Shown piece after piece: positions 26,751 through 34,896 of a stretch of DNA of 64,000 nucleotides; within the stretch, counting starts at the first letter, position 1; every line of letters starts with the position of its first letter. A program made the position numbers and the translations under genes. The notes below the pieces were generated by a model that saw nothing but the letters and a program-made list of their open reading frames with translations, made no database searches and was not told the origin of the DNA. Source of the stretch: a virus. The stretch spans positions 1 to 64,000 of the IMG/VR virus record IMGVR_UViG_3300017755_003154. The stretch is one strand, 5' to 3'.

Positions 26751-27828
26751 CTCTTATTTCGTTATGATAGGCTTTATTGTAAGCACAAGTTCTAATACAT
26801 CTTTTTAAATGCTTTGGATGAGTTGGATTCCAACTGTCTCCAAGGATTTTTTTATACCAAGGATGTTGCATAATTTCAGTTATACTTTTATCTTTAAGAC
26901 TATTCCAACCAGTACCGTATTCAGCAAGTTTTTCATTTATATTATCGTTACCCTTTGCCGCCCAGTCGCTTAAAAAACAACAAGGCCACATTGTTAAGTT
27001 AGCCGCAATAAATATTTCTCCTTCGTGTATATATTTGCATTGTATTGTTTGTAATACTTCTACTGTTTCTTTTTCTGTTTTATTTTCTTTAGCAATAAAC
27101 TTATCAAGTTCTTTCACTTGTTCTACTTTACTGTGTTCTTTTTTTCCTGTAGTAGTAATAACCTTTTCTGTAGTGACAACTTTCTTTTGCTTATGATCTT
27201 TCTTTTTAATTTTAGCCGTCCATTGATGGAAACTATTACGCATACCTGTACGAGTTGCAAAATTAAATCCTAAACGTTTTGCATGTTCTCTTGCCGCTTC
27301 AAGTTCATGTTCATTATGATCAAAAACAATAAACACCCACTTCGCTCGATATACATATTCGCCTACAGTTTCTACAAAAGCATTCATATTTCTTTCTAAT
27401 ACTTTCCATTTTGTGTTTACTCTGTAAATATGATTAGTTTGTTCATGCCCGTCTATACACCAATGTAAATGAAACCGCTTTTCGTGGTCGTGACAAAGTT
27501 GCCCTATTTTACGCCACATGTCTGCTGTGCCGACTGCACCATTAGTACTGATGCTACACACTGCTCCACACAATAATAGATATTCTAGCATTTCAGCAAA
27601 CTCAGGATGTATTGCAGGATCTCCTAATACCCCACAAAATTTAAATTCTACTCCTTGATAACTATTAGGTGGAAAAATTCTTTTTAGATCAGCAAAACTA
27701 AAGTCTTGTACTTTAAGTGTTCCGTCAATAGCGGCATCAGTTCTTGCACAACCAGGGCAAGCCGCATTGCAGTTACTTGTAATTTCTAATTCTACTTTTT
27801 TTAAATCAGAAATATCTGTTAAAATCAT
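26722..27828 (-). CDS. Radical SAM protein, CGxxx[D/E]P/HNEH type (family B)
   Basis: The protein has 368 residues. C20, C24 and C27 (CNAACPGC), FCGVLGDP, the strand CIDGHEQTNH, FDHNEHE, and a C-terminal IQCK and WPCC region ending in CIRTC. A Lys/Glu/Thr-rich insertion of about 50 residues (around 215-265) separates the core from the C-terminal cysteines. It looks disordered and is longer than in the paralogues. GGAG precedes the ATG, which overlaps the upstream stop as ATGA. Confidence 0.85.
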   Translation of the reverse strand: MILTDISDLKKVELEITSNCNAACPGCARTDAAIDGTLKVQDFSFADLKRIFPPNSYQGVEFKFCGVLGDPAIHPEFAEMLEYLLLCGAVCSISTNGAVGTADMWRKIGQLCHDHEKRFHLHWCIDGHEQTNHIYRVNTKWKVLERNMNAFVETVGEYVYRAKWVFIVFDHNEHELEAAREHAKRLGFNFATRTGMRNSFHQWTAKIKKKDHKQKKVVTTEKVITTTGKKEHSKVEQVKELDKFIAKENKTEKETVEVLQTIQCKYIHEGEIFIAANLTMWPCCFLSDWAAKGNDNINEKLAEYGTGWNSLKDKSITEIMQHPWYKKILGDSWNPTHPKHLKRCIRTCAYNKAYHNEIRDENEKVEAI

Positions 27829-28907
27829 TTAAACTGCTCCGCATACGGATCAAATTCGCTACCACATTTTTGGGCGCAAACGCCTAATTTACCATCGGCA
27901 ATACTATCTTTTTGCCAACTTGTAGTAATACTATTGATCAATTTTCCGTTAACCACGTGTTTAATGTCGTTATCAATAATACTTATGCCATCCTTGCCGC
28001 CAGCACTATCTATATGATCCCATACTTGTTCTACACGAGGATCAGCATGCCACCATTTGTACATGCGTCCAGCAGTCCAACAACATGGCATTAATAATCC
28101 TTCTGCTGTTACAAATATGCTTCCTTGCTTTGCCACCTTACAAGTTATACTACACTTATCTAAATAATCTTTCATACTTCCGTAAGATTTTTCAATTTCT
28201 TTTTGTTTTAATAATGCTAAATTTTTATTCTTTTCATCTTTAGGCTGTGCTAGATTTTGTGTTTCAGCACCTTTTCGATTTACTGCTTGGTGTGATGTTT
28301 TAGGTTTGATATCACTTGTAATAAATCTACCTGATTTTTTCTTAATAAACTTTTCACACCCCCATTGATTAGCAAGTGCTTCTGCTTCTTCAACTTGATG
28401 TTCGTTGTGTTGAAATATTAAAAAGTCCCAACGGGCTCTACCGCCTGCGTCAATAAATGCTTGCATGTTTCTTTCAACGTTATTCCATACAACATTTTGT
28501 CTATACAAATGATTAGTATCACGTAATCCGTCAACACTAAAAATTACTGCTCCTCTACGTCCTATTACTTGTGCTAATCTTGCCCACCAGTAAATATCTT
28601 TAGCACCTGCATTAGTATTCATACTAAGCCACATATTAGGATTATGTTCTCTAAAATATTCAAATACTTCTAATGTATCTCGTGCAACAATAGGATCTCC
28701 TAAGTTACCACACATATACATTACATTTAATTGCTTAATAAAGTCAGGACTAAACATACGCTTTGCATCTGCTAAACTAAGTTCAGCATTTGTTATGTGA
28801 GGATTATCTGCGCCACCATTCATATTACGGTCGCACATAGGACAAGCCGCTTGACACTTCTGCGTAATTTCTAAGTGTACTTCTTTTATGTCTTCGTATC
28901 TATACAT
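27825..28907 (-). CDS. Radical SAM protein, CGxxx[D/E]P/HNEH type (family B)
   Basis: The protein has 360 residues. C18, C22 and C25 (CQAACPMC), MCGNLGDP, SVDGLRDTNH and FQHNEHQ are followed by a charged insertion and the C-terminal ITCK, LMPCCW and C-rich end. It is the first radical SAM gene transcribed in the operon and lies directly after the small unidentified gene at 28886-29125, which it overlaps by 22 bases. That position is typical of a maturase next to its peptide substrate, but this is inference only. Confidence 0.85.
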   Translation of the reverse strand: MYRYEDIKEVHLEITQKCQAACPMCDRNMNGGADNPHITNAELSLADAKRMFSPDFIKQLNVMYMCGNLGDPIVARDTLEVFEYFREHNPNMWLSMNTNAGAKDIYWWARLAQVIGRRGAVIFSVDGLRDTNHLYRQNVVWNNVERNMQAFIDAGGRARWDFLIFQHNEHQVEEAEALANQWGCEKFIKKKSGRFITSDIKPKTSHQAVNRKGAETQNLAQPKDEKNKNLALLKQKEIEKSYGSMKDYLDKCSITCKVAKQGSIFVTAEGLLMPCCWTAGRMYKWWHADPRVEQVWDHIDSAGGKDGISIIDNDIKHVVNGKLINSITTSWQKDSIADGKLGVCAQKCGSEFDPYAEQFK

Positions 28908-29125
28908 TCGATTACTAGTTTAACATCCTTTCCTGGACCTGTTTCGCTTGGAAGTCCTCCGTATGTATTTACATACCAATCAATCACAGCCGCATACCAA
29001 TTTTGGCTGTTATGATGTGCTTGTTTGTTAAACTGATAAATGTTATTATTAGTTGCTTCCATACAACTCAAGGCTCTAGCACTTTCAGTTTGTAGTTGCC
29101 TAAGTGTTAGTTTACTTGTATCCAA
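28886..29125 (-). CDS. Small unknown protein between repeat protein and first radical SAM gene
   Basis: The protein has 79 residues. The frame begins with TTG at 29125 (AAGG about 10 bases before it), overlapping the end of the repeat-protein gene by 14 bases; no ATG is available until codon 22. It is hydrophilic, rich in Asn, Gln, Thr and Tyr, and has two cysteines, one (C74) near the C-terminus. No family is recognised. Because it is short and sits next to four related radical SAM genes, it could be a peptide substrate or a partner protein. It could also be an accessory subunit. Confidence 0.55.
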   Translation of the reverse strand: MDTSKLTLRQLQTESARALSCMEATNNNIYQFNKQAHHNSQNWYAAVIDWYVNTYGGLPSETGPGKDVKLVIECIDTKT

Positions 29126-32100
29126 TTTTCATATACCTTGTATACTGACCTAAATCAAGTTCGCCTTCATATAATACTTTTTGCATTGGCGTACTTGAAC
29201 TAAATTCTTTTAAGTTATTTGAACAGTTCACATGTTCTTTAATTGCAAAGTAATTGTTACTTTGTAATATAATTAATCTGCTTTCTGGTAGCAGGTTATA
29301 CCAATCTTTGAAATTATCAATATGTTCACAACTTGTATTAACAATAGTGTGTGGCATATCAGTCAACGGTATTATTGCACCGTCTAATTTTTCTGTGTTA
29401 TAGTTGTGTTCAATATAATCAATATGCATAATATCTTGTGTACTTGCTTTAAACTGCCAACCTTCATTAACTAGATCAGCATTAAACGTTTCTGCAATTT
29501 TCCATGCTTCGGGATCAATATCAAAACTACGAATTTTTTCGAAGTCTAATTTTGCTTCTTGCATTAATGGCACAATACTAGCATACCAACCTGCACATAA
29601 AAATATAGTACCTAATGGTAAATTTAATTTTGTAAGTTCGTCAACCAGCCATTTTTTACTTTTTAATTGTCCACGGCTCATTACATCTTTGTCATATTCT
29701 ATTTTGTGCTTGTCTAATATTTCTAATGGTTTTACAAATGCACTTCCTGTATGCTTATCGAGTACACGCCACAATGCATGTCTATTATTATCCATAGTTA
29801 AATTAACTTCATCAGTTACACTTGGCTCAATACGTTTGACACTCCACATATTTTTATAGAAGCCTGCCTTTTTAATATCTTCAACAATATTATCTTTATC
29901 TTCAATTAGTCTAAACAAACTCATTTCATTTGATTCAACTAGTGCTTTTCGTAAATCATCTGTTGTATCGCTTTCGTTTATCAATCTAAATAAACTATGT
30001 ACATTTTTTTCTGTAACTGCTTTACGCAAGTCTTCGTATTCGTCACCTAGTAATCTAAATAAACCATGGAAGTTTTTTTCTAATGTTGCTTTGCGTAAAT
30101 CTTCATAGTCATTGCCTAGTATTCTAAACAGACCGTGTAAATTCTTGTCAATCATTGCTGTACGTAAATTATCATGGCTTGGTCCTAACAGTCTGAACAA
30201 ACTATGCAAGTTATCTTCTGTTACTACTTTACGTAGTTCTTCGTGTTCGTCACCTAACAATCTAAATAGACTGTGCAAGTTTTCTTCTACCACAGTTTTA
30301 CGTAGATCTTCGTGTTCATCACCAACAAGTCTAAATAGACTATGCACATTATCTTCAGTTACTGCTTTTCGTAACTCCTCGTGATCTTCGCCTAGTAATC
30401 TAAACAAACTATGTACATTTTTTTCAATATACATTTTTCTAATATCTTCGATATCTTCAATACCTTTATTTTCTAAATATCTAAATAAACTGTGATAGTT
30501 TCTTTCTTCAACAAATTTACGTAAATCTTCATCTCCAATTATTTTAAGTATGTCTAACATATGTCCATCGTTATAAAAACGTCTAATATTAGTTACTTTA
30601 TCACCGTATAATATTTCAAATCTATCTAATAAGTCTACAATAAATGTGTCTCTGGGCGGTAATGGTTCATCTTCTTTATATGGAACAGTTTGTTTCCATC
30701 CAGTATCTTCTTGTATTTCAACAGGTGCAATATCAACTGGCTTTGTTGTAACTGTGTCAGCATCTCTATATAGTTTTTGCCACTCTTCTGTAGTATCAGT
30801 AGTTTCTGTAAACTGTTCGTATAGCCAATTAAAATCATTTATTAGCCGAAGGTCAGCCCCGCTAGAAAGGCCAAACTCCATACCAGCGGTAGCGCCTGCC
30901 AAAGCATATTTCCCAAATGGTCTATCGTGTCCCACGGTTGTCCAAGTTTTAAGTCTTTCATTTGTTTCATTTTCCTTTTGTCTGTCGATTACTTTACTGC
31001 TTAATTTTGCACATTCTCTAAATGCACCACGCCAAGTACTGAACTCGCTTGAGTTGAATGCAGTTATGCAAGATATTCCTTCCATCTTCTTAAATCTATC
31101 ACTAATACTTGTAGTCATGTCTGGACGACTTGTATCCATATCACGTGTCATTTGCGTAGGAAACAATTTTACACCTCCATAGCCATACACTAAATCATTA
31201 ATAGGATTTTGACTACGCCATACATGCACTGCTCTACTATCTTCTACTTCATAATCAAAATTAAAATCATCTGCTATAACAGCATCACCGTCTACAATCC
31301 AAAACATCTCAGTAGAACAAATATTTGCCGCGGCAATATGTGCTTGATGTATTCCTTTGACTCCGTGTATACGTTGGGCTCTCGGAAAACGTGTTTTTAA
31401 CTTATCAAAGTTTTCATCTGCATTTGCTTCGTCATAAGATATCATTACAATATCATATTCTACTTTTTTATTAGGAATAAAGTTTGACGAAAAAGTATTA
31501 AATTGTGTAGTAGTTGTGCGTATATAAGGATGTTCTGGTCTTGGTGGGTTGCGGTATGTGCTTTTAAAAAACTTGCTTTGTTGAGCATCTAAGGGCGTTA
31601 CAGCAATAGGAATATCCAACTGTACTTTTAATCTTTCGCCGTAGTCTTGGCATGCTTCTAGTAAATCGCTTTCGTCTTGGACTTTTTCTTTCCATAATTT
31701 ATTCAAGTATTCAAAATCACGAACATTAACATAGTCCCAATCAGTACACATTGTTTTATATAAGCCTTCTCTTGCTCCATGTATTGCCCAAAGACCGTTT
31801 TCTACATCTGCACCTGCCATAGTCCATATATACAAACGTTCTAGATTTTTCCAATGATTGCCAATAAGTTCATTTTTTGCTGGTTTCATTCCTTCAATCA
31901 GCGACATCTTAACACCTTCACGGAAACCAGCACGCCATGCTTGATGTGGTGTAGCATTATTATAGACTGTACTCATTAAACTATTAATTTGAATATATTC
32001 TAAATCCCAACAAAAGTCAATACCTGCCGCAATATTATCAGGATCTGCATTTTCGTGAGTTTTCATTTTTAAGACTGTTTCTCTATCCCAACATTTTATA

Positions 32101-32423
32101 CCACCATTGCCATAACGCAATCCGTTGATAATATTATCAGCAGTCCAACTAACTACGTGTCTAGACAGATCCACACCATCTTGAAAATTAATTGTTTGAT
32201 TTAAAAACTGTTCATCTATTTGATTGTCTCCGTCAATAGTAATAAAACGTTTTGTTTCTGCTATGTTTGCACACGCTTTATGAGAAGCATCTGATCCTTC
32301 TACTCCGTGTATGCGTTTTGCCCAAGGGGCTTTGGTCAGTAAATCTGCATAATTTTCTTCAGCATTTGGCTCGTCATACGACAAGTATATAATGTCGTAG
32401 TCTAGAACTTTAAATTGTTTCAT
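29112..32423 (-). CDS. Two glycosyltransferase-like domains, 23-residue repeats and methyltransferase-like domain
   Basis: The protein has 1,103 residues from the ATG at 32423; a TTG seven codons upstream is open but weak. Two tandem domains (about 1-300 and 310-570) share the patterns ISYDE.NA.EN, RIHGV.G and a DGD motif (near 64 and 377), so each resembles a GT-A glycosyltransferase and they probably arose by duplication. Residues of about 640-880 are a repeat array with the core HSLFRLLG followed by LRK. The C-terminal 170 residues (GTIFLCAGWY, then FDIDPEAW, then a TSCEHI stretch) look like a SAM-dependent methyltransferase. It may glycosylate and methylate a substrate bound by the repeats. 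Confidence 0.7.
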   Translation of the reverse strand: MKQFKVLDYDIIYLSYDEPNAEENYADLLTKAPWAKRIHGVEGSDASHKACANIAETKRFITIDGDNQIDEQFLNQTINFQDGVDLSRHVVSWTADNIINGLRYGNGGIKCWDRETVLKMKTHENADPDNIAAGIDFCWDLEYIQINSLMSTVYNNATPHQAWRAGFREGVKMSLIEGMKPAKNELIGNHWKNLERLYIWTMAGADVENGLWAIHGAREGLYKTMCTDWDYVNVRDFEYLNKLWKEKVQDESDLLEACQDYGERLKVQLDIPIAVTPLDAQQSKFFKSTYRNPPRPEHPYIRTTTTQFNTFSSNFIPNKKVEYDIVMISYDEANADENFDKLKTRFPRAQRIHGVKGIHQAHIAAANICSTEMFWIVDGDAVIADDFNFDYEVEDSRAVHVWRSQNPINDLVYGYGGVKLFPTQMTRDMDTSRPDMTTSISDRFKKMEGISCITAFNSSEFSTWRGAFRECAKLSSKVIDRQKENETNERLKTWTTVGHDRPFGKYALAGATAGMEFGLSSGADLRLINDFNWLYEQFTETTDTTEEWQKLYRDADTVTTKPVDIAPVEIQEDTGWKQTVPYKEDEPLPPRDTFIVDLLDRFEILYGDKVTNIRRFYNDGHMLDILKIIGDEDLRKFVEERNYHSLFRYLENKGIEDIEDIRKMYIEKNVHSLFRLLGEDHEELRKAVTEDNVHSLFRLVGDEHEDLRKTVVEENLHSLFRLLGDEHEELRKVVTEDNLHSLFRLLGPSHDNLRTAMIDKNLHGLFRILGNDYEDLRKATLEKNFHGLFRLLGDEYEDLRKAVTEKNVHSLFRLINESDTTDDLRKALVESNEMSLFRLIEDKDNIVEDIKKAGFYKNMWSVKRIEPSVTDEVNLTMDNNRHALWRVLDKHTGSAFVKPLEILDKHKIEYDKDVMSRGQLKSKKWLVDELTKLNLPLGTIFLCAGWYASIVPLMQEAKLDFEKIRSFDIDPEAWKIAETFNADLVNEGWQFKASTQDIMHIDYIEHNYNTEKLDGAIIPLTDMPHTIVNTSCEHIDNFKDWYNLLPESRLIILQSNNYFAIKEHVNCSNNLKEFSSSTPMQKVLYEGELDLGQYTRYMKIGYK
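29860..30505 (-). repeat. Array of 23-codon repeats inside the large glycosyltransferase-like gene
   Basis: At least nine units, six of them exactly 23 residues (69 bp), have the consensus N-x-H-S-L-F-R-L-L-G, five variable residues, then L-R-K and five variable residues. Outer units carry short insertions, and two or three degenerate units continue to about 29750. Codons for the conserved residues differ between units, so conservation is at the protein level. The units are predicted to be helical and could form a solenoid scaffold. Confidence 0.85.
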
Positions 32424-32928
32424 CAAAAAATCCGTATGTATCAAAAATCTTTGGCGTATATATACTTACATCGCCACGCTCTTCTTCATAGTTAAAGTTG
32501 ACTGTATACCCTTTAGTAATTTGTTCTACTGTTGCTGTAAATGTTCTAATTAATAAATGAGGATCATTTGCTTTTGTAATACTAAATTTACATTGTTGTC
32601 TTGGATTTAACAGCATTTCTTTTTTAACATTTACAACTAATTCCCATTTGTCTGTACGTTTTATAATACAATCTCCTATACTTTGTTTAGGTACATGATA
32701 TATTACATCTTTAATATCATATGTAAATTTAGGTTTTTCATATGCTAGTATTACATATTTCTTCTGTGCAAGATCATACTTTACAACAAAATTATCTTTC
32801 TTGTCAGGATTAGACATAAAGTCAATATATTGGTCTTCATTTACTTCTAAACAAAATTCTGTTTCAGGAGTATAATTTTGTAAACCAGTAATTCTACTTG
32901 TATCTTTATCAAATATTAGCCAGTACAT
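32410..32928 (-). CDS. Unknown protein of the accessory operon
   Basis: The protein has 172 residues. The N-terminal 60 residues (MYWLIFDKDTSRITGL and onward) look like a small domain seen at the start of phage tail-associated proteins. The rest is strand-rich, with a possible beta-sandwich (CKFSITKANDPHLLIRTF). No catalytic motif is visible. AAGG precedes the ATG. It overlaps a glycosyltransferase-like gene by 13 bases and the repeat protein by 14. I do not recognise its function; a carrier or adaptor for a virion protein is possible. Confidence 0.6.
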   Translation of the reverse strand: MYWLIFDKDTSRITGLQNYTPETEFCLEVNEDQYIDFMSNPDKKDNFVVKYDLAQKKYVILAYEKPKFTYDIKDVIYHVPKQSIGDCIIKRTDKWELVVNVKKEMLLNPRQQCKFSITKANDPHLLIRTFTATVEQITKGYTVNFNYEEERGDVSIYTPKIFDTYGFFDETI

Positions 32929-33722
32929 TTTTCATACCTTGCTAAAATTTTATCACAAAAGTCTTTTTCAGTATAATGAAAAACGCCATGCTGTTTATGG
33001 TTTCCAATTTTAAGTCCGTCATTAAAATACCAATCTACTTTTTCTTGCCAATGCTCACTTGTATCTACCCAATTTTGTGCATGTAACTTCATATGTACAA
33101 AGTCTATTAAGTCTACTTGTTGAAAGTTGTCATACTCCATAAGTTCTAATACAATGGCCGCACATACATCTATACTACAATGCTTTGGTTTAAATTCTTT
33201 ACAAAATACATCATAAAAATCTTCCCAATCTTTAATCACAGTTTCTAATAATGCAAAGAATTGTGCTACACGTTTTGTTTTTTTAAAGTAATACAATCCT
33301 GCATACACATTAAATAAATAATTTTGTGAAAATACTTTTCTGTAATACGTGTCGTTGATAGGTTCTTGTCTGTAGGTAATTGGATTTTGTGTAAAATATA
33401 ACTCTTCTTTTTCAAATTTTTTCCAATCAATTTTATCTAAAAATAATACATCACTATCAACTACAATAGTTTCTTTATATGGACTAAGATTAAATGCTTT
33501 CCATCTATTTTCTATTTTCCATTCACTAGACTTTGCCTGATCGTGTTTTAAAACAATTACTTTATCAAATATAAAGGCTGTTTTTTCATCAACTTCTTTA
33601 TCAGTTACAAGAGTGAAATGTTTATTTCCACTATGCATACCGCTCAATGCACACAGATAGGCTTGTTTTACATAATCATCAGTTGTATTATTTTGTGCAA
33701 AGATTAAAATTCCTTTGGTCAT
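32916..33722 (-). CDS. Glycosyltransferase-like protein (GT-A, DxD)
   Basis: The protein has 268 residues. The N-terminus KGILIFAQNN resembles the first strand of GT8-type glycosyltransferases. DSD at 89-91 (VVDSDVLFL) is the metal- and nucleotide-sugar-binding DxD motif. The neighbouring gene at 33719-34516 shares the N-terminal strand, the segment DYVKQA and the DSD motif, so the two are paralogues. A strong GAGGA precedes the ATG, with ATGA overlap. It probably transfers a hexose to an acceptor used by this operon. Confidence 0.7.
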   Translation of the reverse strand: MTKGILIFAQNNTTDDYVKQAYLCALSGMHSGNKHFTLVTDKEVDEKTAFIFDKVIVLKHDQAKSSEWKIENRWKAFNLSPYKETIVVDSDVLFLDKIDWKKFEKEELYFTQNPITYRQEPINDTYYRKVFSQNYLFNVYAGLYYFKKTKRVAQFFALLETVIKDWEDFYDVFCKEFKPKHCSIDVCAAIVLELMEYDNFQQVDLIDFVHMKLHAQNWVDTSEHWQEKVDWYFNDGLKIGNHKQHGVFHYTEKDFCDKILARYEKCTG

Positions 33723-34516
33723 AGTAATTCCTCTAAATTAAACTTATTCATTGCATGTACAGTCATGTTTTTTGTCTTAATTGGATTGTTGTCTATTATA
33801 AATGTAAGTTCATCGTCTTTTATACTATGTAACGTATCCTTGTCAATAGTATAATATAGTTTACCTGGCATAGGACCAACAAAATTTGCTTTGCTATGGC
33901 CACTCATTATGTGTATACCAATACTAAACGCAAAATCATTACGATATGTTTGTTGTGTTATTTGATATAACATTCTATAATGCGTCCATTCTTCTTCTAT
34001 ATGCTGTAATAAATCAAAAAATATTTTATTTTGTTTACATTTTGTAAAATATACACAAGTTGCCCAATAAAAGTCTACACTTGCATCGCTTACTTTATCA
34101 AATTCTCTATAATCAATATGTTTTGATTCATTTGCTAAATGATATGCTTTCCTATACATTAATAAAGGATTGTTTTGTGTAAAACAGTTTTTATAAGTAT
34201 CATCACAAATAATAATATCACTATCAATCATTAAAGTTTGATCATATGGAGTTAATTCATAACTTAACACCCTTGCATTGTTTTTAAATGTAAGGTGTTT
34301 TCCGTTATTACCATTATTGTATAATTTTTTTGTGTATCTTTGCGGAGTATTAAATTTTATTACGTTATCAAATACTGAATTATCAATATCCATATCAGTA
34401 ATTACACTTGTAGGCAAGTCAAGATGCTTCTTAGCACGTTTAGCAACATCTATTGCTTGCTTTACGTAATCTATTTCTTCATTGTTAAATGCATGAACAA
34501 TTATGCCTTTAGACAT
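33719..34516 (-). CDS. Glycosyltransferase-like protein (GT-A, DxD)
   Basis: The protein has 265 residues from the ATG at 34516, preceded by an AGGGA stretch; an open stretch of nine codons upstream lies in the previous gene. The N-terminal strand KGIIVHAFNN and DSD at 98-100 (LMIDSDIII) match GT-A glycosyltransferases of the GT8 kind. It is paralogous to the downstream gene. The donor and acceptor are unknown; in phages such enzymes modify DNA, virion proteins or host surface glycans. No DNA-base-modifying partner genes are seen here. Confidence 0.7.
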   Translation of the reverse strand: MSKGIIVHAFNNEEIDYVKQAIDVAKRAKKHLDLPTSVITDMDIDNSVFDNVIKFNTPQRYTKKLYNNGNNGKHLTFKNNARVLSYELTPYDQTLMIDSDIIICDDTYKNCFTQNNPLLMYRKAYHLANESKHIDYREFDKVSDASVDFYWATCVYFTKCKQNKIFFDLLQHIEEEWTHYRMLYQITQQTYRNDFAFSIGIHIMSGHSKANFVGPMPGKLYYTIDKDTLHSIKDDELTFIIDNNPIKTKNMTVHAMNKFNLEELL

Positions 34517-34844
34517 CAAGAATTCCCTGTACGGTACGTTCACTTTTTATTAATTTTTGATATTCTGTATGATAAGTTTTTAACGCAGTTGAATATGCTT
34601 CTACTAAAGCATCATAAAATTCACCTCTATTTTTTATTTCAATAGGAGTATTGTTATTATCTACAAAAATACAACTGTTAATTGTCTTTAAACTTGCAAT
34701 GTATTCTCTTGAAGCAGTAAATTGCCCGCCATCATAATAGATTGTAGATTGTTTGTCAAACTGGTTTAGTAGTACACGCTTTTGATTTTTAAATGTTGTA
34801 ACATAATCTGCATGTTCAAGTGCTTTTTTTAGACGTTGATCCAT
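34509..34844 (-). CDS. Small unknown protein, first gene of the accessory operon
   Basis: The protein has 111 residues, hydrophilic and with helical ends (LKKALEHADYV, then LKTYHTEYQKLI). No motif or membrane segment is seen and no family is recognised. GGAG stands directly before the ATG, and a near-consensus sigma70 promoter lies 21-49 bases upstream, so it is the leader gene of the 31-gene unit. The next gene overlaps it by 8 bases. Confidence 0.65.
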   Translation of the reverse strand: MDQRLKKALEHADYVTTFKNQKRVLLNQFDKQSTIYYDGGQFTASREYIASLKTINSCIFVDNNNTPIEIKNRGEFYDALVEAYSTALKTYHTEYQKLIKSERTVQGILDV

Positions 34845-34864
34845 AATTTCTCCATATAATTACT

Positions 34865-34893
34865 ATTATACGGCAAAACTGCTAGAAAGTCAA
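34865..34893 (-). promoter_or_regulatory. Near-consensus sigma70 promoter of the accessory operon
   Basis: On the minus strand TTGACT (34893-34888) and TATAAT (34870-34865) are separated by exactly 17 bases. It is the best promoter in the window and faces the 30-kb operon. The gap holding it (34845-34896) contains no ATAAATA late box. Its strength and host-type sequence suggest expression before the late virion genes, independent of a T4-type late sigma factor. Confidence 0.85.
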
Positions 34894-34896
34894 GTA

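Noticed and set aside
30112-30384. Plus-strand repetitive frame that looks like a leucine-rich protein
   Set aside because: It is the antisense image of the 23-codon repeat array.
29860-30505. Regular 69-bp repeats that could be mistaken for a CRISPR or tandem DNA repeat
   Set aside because: The units are in frame, with conserved residues encoded by different codons and no unique spacers; they are protein repeats.
30646-31182. Open plus-strand frame of 178 codons opposite the repeat-protein gene
   Set aside because: It is antisense to a well-supported gene, has no ribosome-binding site and low-complexity composition typical of a shadow frame.
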